Shown piece by piece: positions 22,101 through 33,941 of a DNA stretch of 64,000 bases. How positions within the stretch are numbered: the first letter of the stretch is position 1; each line of letters begins with the position of its first letter. Under the pieces are notes generated by a model. The model was not told the origin of the DNA. It saw only the letters and a program-made list of their open reading frames with translations, and made no database searches. The stretch is from Nageia nagi (taxonomy: Eukaryota; Pinophyta), in contig JBITNC010000001.1 of the NCBI GenBank assembly GCA_050084985.1, positions 188,418,001 through 188,482,000 of the forward strand. The letters run 5' to 3'. Position numbers and translations under genes: made by a program.

Positions 22101-22960
22101 TCTGAATCTCTTGCACTAGCCTCAACTGATGGCTGATTCTTCTTCTCACCATTCATCTCCTTCTTCAGATGCTAAAAATCCTTCTTGGAGTGTCCTGGCT
22201 TACCACAATGCCAACACTTCACTTTCTACTTTCGTCCTTTTGACTTGGATATGGACTGTAATTTACCTCATTGACTTTGTTTAGAAGATCAACCTCTCAC
22301 AACTCGGGCTTCATTGGTTGAGGGTTCCAAAGATGATTTCCACCTCAACTCCTCTCCCAACAAAGAGGCTACCACATCATCAATGTTTAGAGTTCCCACT
22401 AATGCATTGTTTATGGTAATGACTAGATGATCCTAGGTGTATGCAAGGGAACAAAGGAAAGTGATAGCTTTGTTCTCATCGTCCATCTTCCCGTTACGAA
22501 GACTAATTTACTAATTATAGTATTAAACACATTTAGATGATCTACTACAATTGAACCCTCCTCCATCTTCAAACTATAAAGTTTTTTTTCAAGAACACCT
22601 TATTTGTAGCTATTTTAGTTTCATATAGCTTTTCAAGCTTCTCCTAGAGTTGCTTTGTAGTCTTTTCTTCAACAACATTGAACAAGATAGAATCTGTTAG
22701 GCAGAGGCGAATTGTGGAAACTGCCTTCTTGTCCTACTTTGCCCATTCTTGATTTGTCATGTTGTTGGATTTACTCGCAACCCCTTTCAAGGCTAGGGCT
22801 TGGTCATTCTAAACCAACGAATCCTCCACCTTCATCTTCCAAAGGGAAAAGTTACTAGCATCAAACTTCTGAATCTCAAACTTGTTACACCTCATGGCAT
22901 TGTTACAGTTCCCACTCACACAAAACCCTAAACGAGTTTCAAGAGAACCTAACTTTAGTA
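19200..22960 (-). pseudogene. Copia element J, degenerate gag-pol
   Basis: This is a second, distinct Copia polyprotein on the minus strand. In order from 22960: a gag start with FEIQKFDASNFSLWKMKVED; a zinc knuckle CWHCGKPGHSKKDF in which the last Cys has become Phe and a stop follows (about 22210-22170); the pre-integrase region VLMLWHEILGHMSKKGLKIL (about 21640); integrase pieces including FLTFIDDYSRRVLVYF and LKSYNGGEYCSNEFD, with Asp replaced by Tyr in the usual SDNGGE; RT fragments near 20500-19912; and RNase H pieces VPYSSTIGSLTFAMMITRSN, GFVDADHGEDLDG and KEAIWL (about 19200). Stops are frequent. It ends abruptly near 19.2 kb with no 3' LTR and joins element I. Confidence 0.85.
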
Positions 22961-22965
22961 CCAAT

Positions 22966-23309
22966 TGTTGGAACTCAACAAGCAAATTGTAAAAAAGCAG
23001 AAAAAAAATAACACAAAGGTTTAACATGGAAAACTTTGCAATGTGCAAAGAACCACAAGGCAAATGGCAACTTTAGTATTTATTACTTTCAAACTTTCAT
23101 TGTATACAAAGGCAAGGGTCAATCCCTTTTTATAAGAAAAAGATTCCAATTAAACTAGATCTGCATGCACATCATGCTTAATAATAGTCACACTTAATAA
23201 TAATCGTGCATTTAATAAATCTTATGCCCATAATAATAGTTGTGTGCTTAATAATAGTTGCGCACTATCTAAAACTAGCAACTAAAATTAGTATTGTACG
23301 AACAAAACA
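22966..23309 (-). repeat. 5' LTR of Copia element J
   Basis: On the minus strand the LTR ends GAGTTCCAACA at 22966, immediately before ATTGGTAC, a primer-binding-site-like string, and the gag of J. The proposed start, TGTTTTGTTCG at 23309, gives TG...CA ends and a 344-bp LTR. The start is uncertain because there is no second LTR to compare. The interior has a series of TAATAATAG-type short repeats. Confidence 0.65.
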
Positions 23310-23778
23310 TTTTGCCAAGCCGAGCAACAACCCCCTTGCTGCACCCTGCGTGGAGGAGGATCGTCAAGGGCCACACCACCACATTGTTGCACCCATGCAC
23401 CACCATGCAAAAGAACATCAGAGATTTGGATATTGACTTCACCTCCTAAAGTAATGCCCCAATTGTTTAGTCCTATTTGCAAATAAGATAGAGGTACAAT
23501 GTAGTTTTTGATAGAGAAATTGCATTTTGCAAGGTGATAGATCATTTTTGATAGCATGTAGAGACACTAGAGGCTAAGTTAACAACAATCACAATAGAGA
23601 GGGATATTGGGGTAGCAAGGACAATTGTGCCCCCACCTCTAGCGCCATTTGGAGATGCATTCACTACCTTTTTAACTCAATAATTTGATAAGGAGGGGCA
23701 TTGTCAAGACAACATGCAACCAAAGCTAGCTCAAATGAGAGGGTATTATGAATGATATCGAGCGTTTTACAAGGCAAT
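23310..23778. other. Intron DNA, no recognised element
   Basis: No motif recognised. The stretch lies between the outer end of LTR J and the start of LTR O. Confidence 0.5.
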
Positions 23779-24098
23779 TGTTATGACCCCGTAACATATT
23801 ATTTATGTTATTTAAGTATTTATCTCACATGTATTAGGCTTGGAAGATGAAAGGTCAAAGAGGGCTATTTATAGGAGAGTCTTCCCTATTGTAATTCATC
23901 CAAGAAATTAAAGAAAATTTTGAGGAGAGAACTTGTTTTCTAGGAGGAGCCCCCCTCGAAGTGGAAAAGGCAATTTTGTTATTTCAGTAATTTGTATTTT
24001 GTAATAGTTTTGCATATTGAAGTGGTATCTGCATATTGGAGTGGTTTTATGGTTATTTGTGAATAATTTCATTATATGCAAAAAGTAGGTTCTTAACA
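23779..24098 (+). repeat. LTR O, 320 bp, followed by primer-binding site
   Basis: The LTR starts TGTTATGACCCC and ends TTCTTAACA, so its ends form the short inverted repeat TGTTA/TAACA. A TATTTATAGGAG box lies at about 23859. Two bases after the end comes TGGTATCAGAGC (24101-24112), the canonical initiator-tRNA primer-binding site. No matching 3' LTR was found, so only the 5' end of the element remains in the intron. Confidence 0.8.
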
Positions 24099-25140
24099 AA
24101 TGGTATCAGAGCATGATCTTGGCACTTGTAGGTTAATTTGAAGAAGTTGAAGAGTTTTTTGGCAAGCTCAAGTAAATCGTTGATATTTCACACATCTAGT
24201 ATTTTTTGATGAAATTTTGAGGGTTTGTTAATAGTCATGTAAATAGTGCACAATGCAAATTTCAAGTATTTTAGAGCTATATTGCGAATTTTATTAGCAT
24301 TTTAATTTTCGCAATAATATTTTGTATAGGCTGGAAGAAAGGGATTTTCCTTCTGATTTTTTGGGAAATGTTTTTAATAAATAAGATCATCACAATCAAA
24401 ATTTCAGGTCATTTGGATCTGTATTGGTTAAATTATAAGAAGATTGGGGTTTTCTCTAAAACCCTAGATCTAGAATTTTTTACTAAATGGGCAGGAGTAA
24501 AATGGTCATATCTTTTTCATTCTAAGCATTTTGTTTTTGAAATTTTGTGGGTTTTAAGATTACTATATCAGAGGCATACAGTAAAAATTTCAGAGCTTTT
24601 AGAGCTCCATTGGTCGATGTATGTGAAGAATAGAGTTTTTTCCAAAAACCCTAGGTTGAAAATTTTAGGTGAAAAGGATGAAGATAAAACGTTGATAACT
24701 TTTGCATATGGAAATATTTTTCAATGAAATTTCAGATCTGATTTAAAATAATGGTACCTATGCATAGTAAAAATTTCAAATCATTTCAGTATGTTTTAAA
24801 GGAGTTATTGACAAATCAATATTTTCACTAAATTTGATTTTGAGGGAACAAAATAGTGAATTTTTCAGCCAAATTTGGCGAGGACAGCAAATACTATCTC
24901 CCTCATGTTCTGTCAAAATTTCAGAAAGATTGGATTTGTTTTCATGAAAATTGCGAGGCCAAGAAGAGGTAATGTTAAAAGTCAGAAGTGTATAAGGATA
25001 CAAGTTCGAAGCCAAAACCTATGGATGAATCCACAGCTATGTCTGAACTTTGGGGAACAAAGAGAAATTCTCGCATTTCGTTCAGGGCTTAACAACTTAG
25101 CACTAACATCCATATATCAATGAAAATACCTAACAGCCTC
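24099..25140 (+). other. Leader of LTR element O, noncoding and truncated
   Basis: The primer-binding site is followed by about 1 kb with repeated phrases of the kind AAAATTTCAG...CATTTGG and GGTCATATCTTTTTC, typical of long untranslated retrotransposon leaders. The open frames at 24368-24727 and 24776-25123 show no conserved domain. The right limit is only approximate. Confidence 0.5.
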
Positions 25141-26340
25141 ACTTATAGAATAGCAAGCAAACAGTATTTCCAGTAATGAGAATAGAAAGTTCACATAAGG
25201 GTACAAAAGGCAAACATGCTTAGTAATCCAACTATTTGTGCATGATATTCGCCCATACTTATAAACTTACAAGATCTTACAACTGTATTTCCTGATTGCA
25301 TTTTTGAGCTTTGTTTTCTGAGATTTTTCTTTTGTCGTTGAGATATTTGCTAATTTAATGCTTCTTGCTAACTTCTTCCTTTTTCACATGCTTTTGTGAT
25401 GATAATTAGTACAAAAAATTGAAAAATATGCTGCAAATTTGCAAAAGGAGCATGGAATGGAGCTCCCGGAGCTTGGGAGAAGTTGTGGCTTCAATTTTGA
25501 ACCGAAATTCCTTCAGGACAGGACTGATAACCATCCTATAATTAATTGCAGGATCAATGTTGGTCCTATTTTTGCCTCATAATGCTTCCAAACTTGGTCC
25601 CAGGTTCTGTTCTAGCCTGAGAATGGTGTTTTTGATGCTATTTTTTTCTTCAAACTTGAACAATTACGAGCTTTGAAACTTGTGCCAACTATAAAAATAA
25701 AAAAGCCAAGGAATAGGCCAATTTCATAATTCACTTTCAGAGTTGCTGAGAAAAAAATAGAAAGTTAGGTGCACAAAAAAGTTGCGAAATACTTCCTGAT
25801 TCGACTTATTTTTCTGGGATTTTAGTTTTACTGATGGAATTGTTAGCCATTCCTTAGGTTTTCTGCTCAAGGAGTGTGTTCCAAAAATTTAAATATCTCA
25901 ATTTCGTCAAATAATGATGTTAGACAACAGTTATATTCCCAAACAAGGAAGCAAAATCTTTTCCATAAATCAAATACACTAATCCCACTCAGCAGGAAAG
26001 GCGGTTCTAGGCACTGCTATAGTGTGACTCACATCCTGTACTTTTAATCAGCGATTTTCCATAGGATGTAATGTTGCAATATGTAAGGAACAAGACCAAG
26101 GTTGCCAACATTTTTTTTGTTTTCGTGTGCAAACAGAGTAAATAATATAAACATTTTACAATGAAATACTTCCTTTCAGTTTAAATATCTAAAAAGAAAA
26201 TTTTAAGATAAAGATAATATGCTAACATCATGTGGCGATCAAAGCCAAGATGTTTGCAAGGAAGGGGTTCTGTTCTTGGTGCCAAGAGGAAGAGTAAGTA
26301 AATAAATACCAGGTTTAGCTATGCTATCAAATGTTACATC
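25141..26340. other. Intron DNA, no recognised element
   Basis: No coding motif, LTR end or terminal inverted repeat was recognised in this stretch. Confidence 0.5.
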
Positions 26341-26950
26341 CCTTTTCCTCCAAGGAAAAAGGACATAAGGAAGTAAGAGAAATACTTGCCATTATTGAAT
26401 CTAATATCAAGGTCTAGTGGTCCACAAGGGAACAACATGTTGGTTAATGCTTTGACTCGTCTTTGGAAGGTCCCAAGTTTGAATCACAGTGGTTGTTCTA
26501 TTGTGTCACCACTTGGCTACAAGTTGGCAACGATTTGGCTACCATTGTGCTGTTATCCACAGCTGCCAGATGGATAGTGGAGACGTTAAAAAGTAAACCC
26601 TACTAGCAGCCATGAAGGGGCACCTAGAACAATTTGTCTCACGATCATTTAAAAAAAAAAATATCAAGGTCTAGTGGCTTGGCCCATGAACAGTACAAGA
26701 CAGCTGAGACTAAGCTATACATGCTAACCATATAGCATAATAATCTCTTCACCTCACAATTCAAAATCAGCCTCTTCATGTCACGATCAAAGAGCACTTG
26801 TCACCAAATACAATCTAGACAACCCCTCTACCTCACAGTTGGAAGAAGCTCATAACTTGTTTAGGAACTTCTCCAATAGCCCAAGGGGTCTAGGCTAACA
26901 AAAGCCTTCAAGCCAATCAGTCCCATCAATCGTCAATATCAGACCCATGT
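26341..26950. repeat. Unknown dispersed repeat, copy 2 (contains SINE)
   Basis: This aligns with 11740-11954 and 12350-12480 (blocks GGACATAA, TATTGAATCTA, GGCCCATG, CATGCTA, a TCACCAAATACA block, ATCAATCGTC). Here a SINE is inserted after CAAGGTCTAGTGG and the small hAT-like element of copy 1 is absent. Both copies lie in the same intron and orientation. Confidence 0.7.
26403..26677 (+). mobile_element. tRNA-derived SINE with 18-bp target duplication
   Basis: The body at 26421-26659 starts TCCACAAGGGAAC and carries RNA polymerase III promoter-like boxes: TTGGTTAATGC (A box) and AGGTCCCAAGTTTGAATC (B box). It ends in a run of ten As or more. It is flanked by the perfect 18-bp duplication AATATCAAGGTCTAGTGG (26403-26420 and 26660-26677). 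Perfect long duplications and an A-tail are hallmarks of LINE-mediated retroposition. The related repeat at about 11790-11815 lacks the insert. Confidence 0.93.
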
Positions 26951-27609
26951 TATTTGTGCACCAATCCCTTTCACAAACTACACTTGCAACACCTTCCTTG
27001 TTCACTCTTCATTTCCAGTAACTCCACCTACCATCCAATATTCATATGTTACAACATATATTAATAATCACGTCCATTTCGCTCATTTCTTTGGGACTTG
27101 GCAAAAGTAAATTAACAAATTTAAGACTATTAACATATTCCTCTTCATTCTTGCATTTTAATATGTTGGGAAATTAGCTGTATAAAAGAAAAAGCAAAAT
27201 GGTTTCAGAGCACATAGCCAACAGACTCATGAACGCTACTGGGAAGTTTGTTATGCTTGTTAATTATAATTAAGCACAAGGACAAAAAGTTTTTATTGTG
27301 GTGATACTTCAAGATCACTAAAATTCAGTTACATAACTTCCAAGATTTGGGAGCACTGGTCCTGTCGTTGATGTGGTCCACTTGGAAAGACTTGGTTTTA
27401 ACTTGCATGAAGATTAGAACTATGCAGTAGAGAAGTCTAGCGCAGAAGGAAAAACAATCAACAACAACAATTTCATAATTAATACATTGCTTCAACAAAG
27501 TGGCAATCTTCATACTTTGAAGAAAAGATTAAAGAAAAAGAAGCACCAATACACTTCCCGAACATGTCTCAATGTGCTTTGGCTGTGTAAAACCCAATAC
27601 CTGATTGAG

Positions 27610-27800
27610 ACAACAGATTCCTCACTATATTTCAGAAGACTTTGTGACATTTCACCCTAAATCCTAGTACAGCATTTCAACCTCAATCTGATGGCCAAAC
27701 TAAAGCAGTAAATTTGACACTAATGCACTTCATAAAAGGTTCAACATAAAGCATCCCAAAACTTGGATGACAATCTCCACATGTGCAGCATAGTTAACGA
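27610..27800 (+). pseudogene. Gypsy integrase core scrap
   Basis: Plus-strand frames give RFLTIFQKTL, a stop, then NPSTAFQPQSDGQTKAVNLT and, after a shift, KHPKTW. The STAFxPQxDGQTxAVN motif is the integrase block just upstream of the catalytic Glu in Ty3/Gypsy, with Glu of the usual QTE replaced by Lys here. No other part of this element was recognised nearby. Confidence 0.75.
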
Positions 27801-29575
27801 GAGCAAAACATTTGTAAACCATAAATCATCATTGAAACTTGTTTGGACATTTTGCTACAAACCCCATCTTATTTGACTTTTCATGGAGATAAGGATGTAA
27901 TTCATTAACTGTGACTTGGCTAAAGCCCTTCAATTGTGAAAGAATCCACATACAAGCTGAGTGCAGCATGATTGGAGCAAGCACAAGCTGAATAGAAAAC
28001 ACTGAATGATAAGAACACCTCATCATTTGAAGGTCAGCATCATGGTCTGCCTATACCACTAAAATATGACCATTTAAATAATTGATAGATACACTACAGA
28101 TATTTCTGGATTCTTCTACAAATGGAGGGAAATGATTTTAAAGTAGACTACTGGATTATATAAATATATATTCACTTGTTGATATCTTAAAATCTTTGAA
28201 CTGTCAATGTTGGATAAGAAGGATTTCCCCTTGTGCTGAACAACTAATTACATCTATAGAAAATGCAAAGCTGAATGTTCCACACAAGCCTCACCTAGAA
28301 GAAAATAAGAAGCTGGTTCCTCATCTTAAGAGTTCCAAAAGATACCCAGGGCTGTTCAAGAAAGAAAGATTGGTGCTTTGCAAGCTAGGTTGAACAAAAT
28401 TCAGAATCATAAATGAACCTGAATCTCTTAGAAGTGAGAAACATAATTAACTTGTGCATGAAATGTCTTCATAATATATGAAGGAAACAGTTCGCAAGGT
28501 TGATAGTTTCCAACAATCTAAGGGTAGGTTTGATCAGCTAAATTTAGAAATAGAAGCCCAATTCTATGAGATCTGTGACATGTACGCAAAGTTGTTCAAC
28601 TGTGCTCCCAATCCAATTCTTGCTCTTTTCTTCCCAATGTATGAAGAAAGCAGGTAGAGAAGAAGATAATGAATCTGAAAAGGACAGAATGAGTTACAAT
28701 CATGACAGACAGCTACTCAAGCAAACCCACCATTTGAAAGTGAACTAGAAAAACTGGCATTGCTGTGATAAAGTTCAAGAATTTCTACAAGAATTAAAGC
28801 AATCTAAGTTTTCCCTTTTTGTCAGTCAGTATTATTTCAAATCTATACCTTCTGGTATGAACTGAAAGAAATCACCACAAGGACAATATGAAATAATTAG
28901 GGTTAGATGATCACTACTTTGAAAAGCATGGAAGCCATGTCCAATGAAAAAGAAGAAATTGTGTGATTTCTGCATTCGTTGATAGTGACAATAGGTTCCA
29001 AAGATTGAAAATGGTACATCAATCGAGAAAATTCATATGCAAGCCAACCTAATTAGAAGATAGCATACTATCAAATAGAATTACAATCGAAATTGATAGT
29101 AAACTTCACTAAATAACCACAACACATATGTACAGACTTTATTTGATTTTTCTGCACCAGTCATAACCATATAATTACGTGATAATACACTTAACACAAT
29201 TTTGATTGCCTACAATATTCTCAAATAGTAATTTCAATGCAGTTGCCTATCAGGAATGCAAAATACCTTATATTTACAGTTTAGATTCGTTCTCATCAGG
29301 TGGGAATTTCTTGTGTTGGAGGACAATCCACACCCTTGGAAAAAATATACTCCAGGAAGAGGATCAGTGGCTCAGTAGTAGCATGAGGTTCTGGCTTCGT
29401 GCCCAGTTGATTCGTGGAGTCTGGCATTTGGTTCATGGAAAAGACATTCTTTGTCCCTTAATCTTATCCTAAGGCAAGGTAACTCAAAACTTCGAAAAGG
29501 GTACGCTCTATTTGCTATTGAAGTTCCAAATTTCATATCACATATTTCATAAGAGTGAATAAACAATATATTCAC
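27801..29575. other. Intron DNA next to exon 1, no recognised element
   Basis: Open frames at 28196-28393 and 28566-28748 match no family I know. There is a weak tRNA-like string at about 29350-29405. Nothing is firmly supported. Confidence 0.45.
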
Positions 29576-30108
29576 CTGTAGCAGGGCAGTCCGATGAATG
29601 TGCGGAGAAGTCCATCGAGCTGCAAATCACATCCTTTTCGGGTGATGTCTATGGATATTTGAAGGGGAGTTCCACTGCAGTAATTATTATCTTCCTTTTC
29701 CTTTTGGTGTCGGGGTGGTACTACGAGTCGAATGCCCATTGTAGAAGCCGTGGATTTTGATAATTCGGAGGATAACTTAGAGAGGCCCAGCCTTTCCAGA
29801 GTAGTGGAGAACTCCAAATGGGTTTGAGAGGCGCTACGCCTGTAGACGATGGCACCTTCCCAAGGACACTCATTTTCTCCAATTCCTTTGTGTTTTTCAT
29901 TCTCGGACTCTTCAAAATAGGATGCTCTTCTGTATTGGGCACATACAATGCTCTGTCTTCTCCATGTTTTCCTCACAACACGGAGGTTACTACTCGCATT
30001 TGAAGATACACAAGGAAGGCGAGAGCGTTTGGTAAGAGCAGGCGGAGGAAGAAGCAGATTGGATTGAGCAATGGAAGCTCCCAAGGAGGGGGAGATGCAG
30101 TAGTTCAT
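29576..30108 (-). CDS. DUF177/YceD-family protein, exon 1 (transit peptide and N-terminal half)
   Basis: This is the first exon of the plastid YceD/DUF177 gene. The ATG at 30108 opens a Ser/Ala/Leu-rich, basic N-terminus (MNYCISPSLGASIAQSNLLL, then KRSRLPCVSSNASSNLR), the look of a chloroplast transit peptide of about 55 residues. The mature part has WEGAIVYRRSASQTHLEFST and the conserved block TPLQISIDITRKGCDLQLDG with LLRTFIGLPCY, which in this family runs straight into the RCxEPA motif found at the start of exon 2. The donor CAG|GTGAAT is at 29576/29575 (phase 2). The family role, large-subunit rRNA accumulation in plastids, is known from homologues; its action in this species is inferred. 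Confidence 0.88.
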
Positions 30109-30140
30109 CTTGCATTCCTTTTATTAAATGTAAGACAATC

Positions 30141-30148
30141 TATTTATA
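30141..30148 (-). promoter_or_regulatory. Candidate TATA box of the YceD-family gene
   Basis: The minus strand reads TTTATAAATAG, a good TATA box, 33-40 bp upstream of the ATG at 30108. With normal TATA-to-start spacing the 5' UTR would be only a few nucleotides long, so either the leader is very short or this is a chance match in AT-rich DNA. Confidence 0.35.
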
Positions 30149-33100
30149 AACCAAAAGAGAATGCTTCTAGGAATGATATTAACAATTTGTATGTATGGTT
30201 GTCAATACATCATAAGCAATAACTCTTAAAAATATTAAAAATAAATAAATTAATTGAGTTTGATCTTGAGATCACGGAGCAGTAAGTAGATAATTTTTAT
30301 TTATTATTTTAAAGTTAGATTTATCAACATTTTTAAAGGTATTGGAAATTTGGTAGTGTTGAGTTACTTATATACAATCTAAGTTTAAATAAGTGGAATT
30401 GGTTTCCACCATGTCTTTTCAAGAACTTACATGAGATTATTTTTTACAACCATAATGTTGTTAATGAGATTAATACAATTCCACTTTTCATAAAAGCATA
30501 TGTAGATTCAAGCCTAAGGAATAGTTTCATGATTGACATCGGATCTCAACTTAATGTATGTAACAAATTTTTCTCTTAATTATTGGTAATACTAGAGAAG
30601 ATTATGAAAGAGATAATATGCAAAATATTATTAAGAATGTTATCAATTCTATTCTATTTAGAATTTTGTTCGAGCTTAAGTGTATATACAAAAATGCACA
30701 CATGTTAATATTTAACCATAACAATTCATATTTCATGCATACATTAAGTTCTAAAAGAATTATAGGCTTAAGATGTTGTAAAATTGCCAAAATGGTATAT
30801 GTCTATTAGGCAATGAATTATTATGAGGTTGATATGTTATTTAGTTGAATTTGTTCTTGTTTATAACTTACCCACTTAAAATGTGCCAAAAATTAGATTA
30901 TTTGAACTGATAATTTATTTTTCAATTTTCTAACCTTATGATTTTCTCTCTTTCATCTTCAAAACCAAGTTACAAAGGAGTCAACCTTCTTTAGAGATTG
31001 ATTCAATTCAATGTCAAATCATTTGATGTCATCATAGTTAAGTATACATATTATTACATTAGGTTGATCAACAATGTATCTTTATAACATACATAATGGG
31101 AATAAAAAGCATCTTGTTATATTGATTATACAATCCTAATCAATCTTATTAGTGAATCCATCATCATTTGCAAATACAAAAGTCTATGCTTATAATCTTT
31201 GAAGCTAAAATATTGAAAAAACTCCCATAGTTCTTTATGTTACTTGAGCCCACTTCTAAATGTTAAAGAAAAATCATGCCTCTATTACTCATTAGATATA
31301 ATCTTGTTCAAAATCTTATACCTCTACAAGTTGTTCATTTGAATCCATATCCATTTCAAATCATGATAAATCAAATTCCCATAATATATCCCAACTAATA
31401 TAGTGTTGGACCTCTAAATATTCAAAACCCTCATGATATATTGGAATTTTTATTTAAGTACATTGGAAGTAGAAAAAGGTATATGAACACTACCAATATG
31501 TGGCTTCTCTTGAAATAATCTACAACACCACATATGAGGATGTGATGTTAAGATTCCTTACCCTATCTTTCAAGGGCAAGGTGTAAGTGTACTAAAAATT
31601 GAATTTAGTCAATCAATAATATTTATTTTTAATAATCAAATAATAAGTAAAATAGGTAGATTTATCTCAATTTAGATTCTGAATAATGAAATACAATATG
31701 ACTTAAACATTATCAAATATGAATGTAAATGTAACACAAACATATCATTTTTACCTAATGTGATGAAACTAAGTTATATTTGAACTAAATAAGATTGTGA
31801 TAACCTTAATTCTCATGAAATTTGGAATGTTATTATTATTAAATTATTGTGCATCGATGCACAATGCATAAACATCATGAAACATCATATGAGTTTTCCT
31901 CGACAATATCATCCAAAATCATAATATTTTTGTAAAACAACTTATGACAATATCATATCTAATAAGGGAAATGAAAGTATGAAGGTGATGATAGAAATAG
32001 GATGTAAAATCCAAACTTGATAGGTGGTGATGAGAATCATTGGTCATATATTATAATAAGAATTATGAAACATGTGTAATATGTTATGTCGAAATTGATT
32101 TCTTAATTAGACATTTCTTATTTTATAAATAAGCTCATCCCTTGGCCTAGACATCTCCCTCAGCACTCCTTGGACCTTGTAACATAAAAGAAAAACATAA
32201 GGTGAGACATGATATATTGAATTGATTCCTCAAATATATCAATAAATATCACAAATGAATTATTTAATTTAGATACCTAAAATATCATTTTTAGTAAAAT
32301 AAAAAATAAATTTAAGTGTTTGCAAATGCCCCCCTTTGGGTATCTAGTGATGGAACCGACAACGTAATCCAAAGAAAAAAGATAGGAAGAAAACATAGTA
32401 CTTCCTTAATATAATCAACATGGTCATAGCATGGAGTTCCATGTTTTTATGCTTCTCTCTTGCTTCATTTTTGACTTAGTTATCATATAAAACTTTTATG
32501 AATGGAGGGACCTAAAGCAAAAATGAAGAGACCTAAAATAGTCACATAAGAAAACACAACAAAGATCTCATAGAATAATCAATGTTAGCTCAAGATGCAT
32601 CATATATAATCATCATAATATATAAACAAATAATCAATAATTTCTTATGACCCTAAATGAGGGATTTGATTTCTTATGAACCTAAGAAAGAAAGGGATTC
32701 AACTACTTATGACTCCAAGAAATAAAGGGATTCAATTGCTTATTACCCTTTAAGCAAGAAAAGGACTCAATTACTTATAATCATAAGCAAGAAAGGGATA
32801 TATCATTGCAAAATATAATTGACTTATTACGAAATACTTTAAAAGTAAATGAATTTAAAATATTGAGTATAAGAAAATATACTTGTACTAACCTTTGATG
32901 AGTATCACTTCAAATATTTTCTTCAAAATTTTCATACAAAAATCTTGAATTATTATACTAGAGAGTGTTAATGAATAATCCAAAAAAATTGAGGAGAAAA
33001 TCCTCCCATAATTTATACAACATTGCATTGCTTCTAAAGAAATTTACCCTTATAACTTTATATCATAATCGAAAGGAACATTTGAAACTTTTGTCCAAGT

Positions 33101-33449
33101 TTCATTCTACTCCGTTGGAATCAAATGGAAAAAAGAGATATTAATATATATTTACCAAATCGAATGGAACCATTTTCTTCTTTTGAGTTATTTTTCTATT
33201 TTTTTCTTACTAGAAGATGATAAACATTTGAAATTAAGAACTACAAAATACTACTAAATTATATTGTATTTTCTTTTTTTGAAAAATATCCCAAAATCCA
33301 TGTGATAATACATGAAAACTGGGGGCAACATTAGCTAAAACTTTATGAGACAAACATTGATATCTTCTTAAAATTGAATCTAAAACTAAAATAATCCAAA
33401 TCTAGATAAGAATAATTGAAAAATGATTGAACCAATATGTTACACATAA
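30149..33449. other. Upstream intergenic region, mostly unrecognised
   Basis: AT-rich DNA without a clear gene. At about 31450-31560 on the plus strand a peptide EIIYNTTYEDVMLRFLTLSF resembles a stretch of Gypsy gag, but it is short and unsupported. A purine tract on the minus strand at 32330-32345 (CCCAAAGGGGGGCA) looks like a polypurine tract. A short tandem repeat at 32637-32799 is listed separately. Confidence 0.4.
32637..32799. repeat. Five degenerate copies of a 33-bp tandem repeat
   Basis: Units start at about 32637, 32665, 32698, 32731 and 32767. Each follows the pattern TTCAATTNCTTATNA...AAGAAAGGGA with small length changes (28-36 bp). It is noncoding in all frames. Confidence 0.75.
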
Positions 33450-33941
33450 AACCTCTTTAGATACAAGATATTAATTGATATCTTTTCTTCTTTCCTTCAA
33501 GGTAACCAACTTATATTACCCCAAGCCATATTTTACCACAAGAATGTAAGGACCAATTCAATTTAGTTCAAACTACCCTTTGTTTTCTTTTTAAATTACT
33601 TTTATCTTTAATTGATTATCTTTGAGGACCAAATCTCCAACTTTAAAATTCTTATGCTCTATTTTCTTGTTATAGACTCTTATCATTATATTTTGATGTA
33701 TTCACAAATACTCCAAAGAATTAACTCTTTTTTCATCCAATGCCTCTAATTTTTCCAATCTAACTTTTCTTTTTGCTTCTTTTGGAATGATGTCTTTCAA
33801 ATAAACTCTTAAAGAAGGAAATTATAACTCCGATGGTAAAATAATCTCATCACCATAGATAAGGGAAAAGGTTGTAGCATAAGTATTTTTGAATTAATGC
33901 TAGTCTTATATGTCCAAAGAGCATATGGGAATTTAACTATG
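33450..33941 (-). pseudogene. Gypsy element L, integrase C-terminal region
   Basis: Minus-strand frames give KFPYALWTYKTS, then blocks matching the C-terminal integrase domain of Ty3/Gypsy (Tat/Athila/Ogre side): KNFKVGDLVLKDNQ, GPYILVVKYGLG and KLVTLKGKKKRYQL, with stops between. The sequence begins directly at the edge of element K (33941/33942). The RT and RNase H of what is probably the same element are on the far side of K, at 41079-42247. Confidence 0.82.

Larger units (their letters stand above)
10451..29575 (-). other. 19,125-bp phase-2 intron of the YceD-family gene
   Basis: The donor (minus strand) reads CAG|GTGAAT with the last exon base at 29576. The acceptor reads GGAGCAG with the first exon base at 10450. 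Exon 1 is 177 codons plus 2 nt and exon 2 begins with 1 nt that completes AGG (Arg), so the frame is kept across the junction at a conserved motif. The intron is filled with Copia, Gypsy, hAT and SINE insertions in both orientations, yet both exons are open, so splicing across it is presumably still efficient. Transcript evidence is not available here. Confidence 0.85.

Noticed and set aside
29341-29470. GTGGCTCAGTAG string resembling a tRNA 5' half
   Set aside because: The second half does not pair into a tRNA, and the string lies inside the intron without retroposon hallmarks.
31440-31575. Short peptide resembling Gypsy gag (TYEDVMLRFLTLSFKGKV)
   Set aside because: Under 40 residues, flanked by stops, with no neighbouring gag motif on the same strand; kept only as a remark in the intergenic entry.
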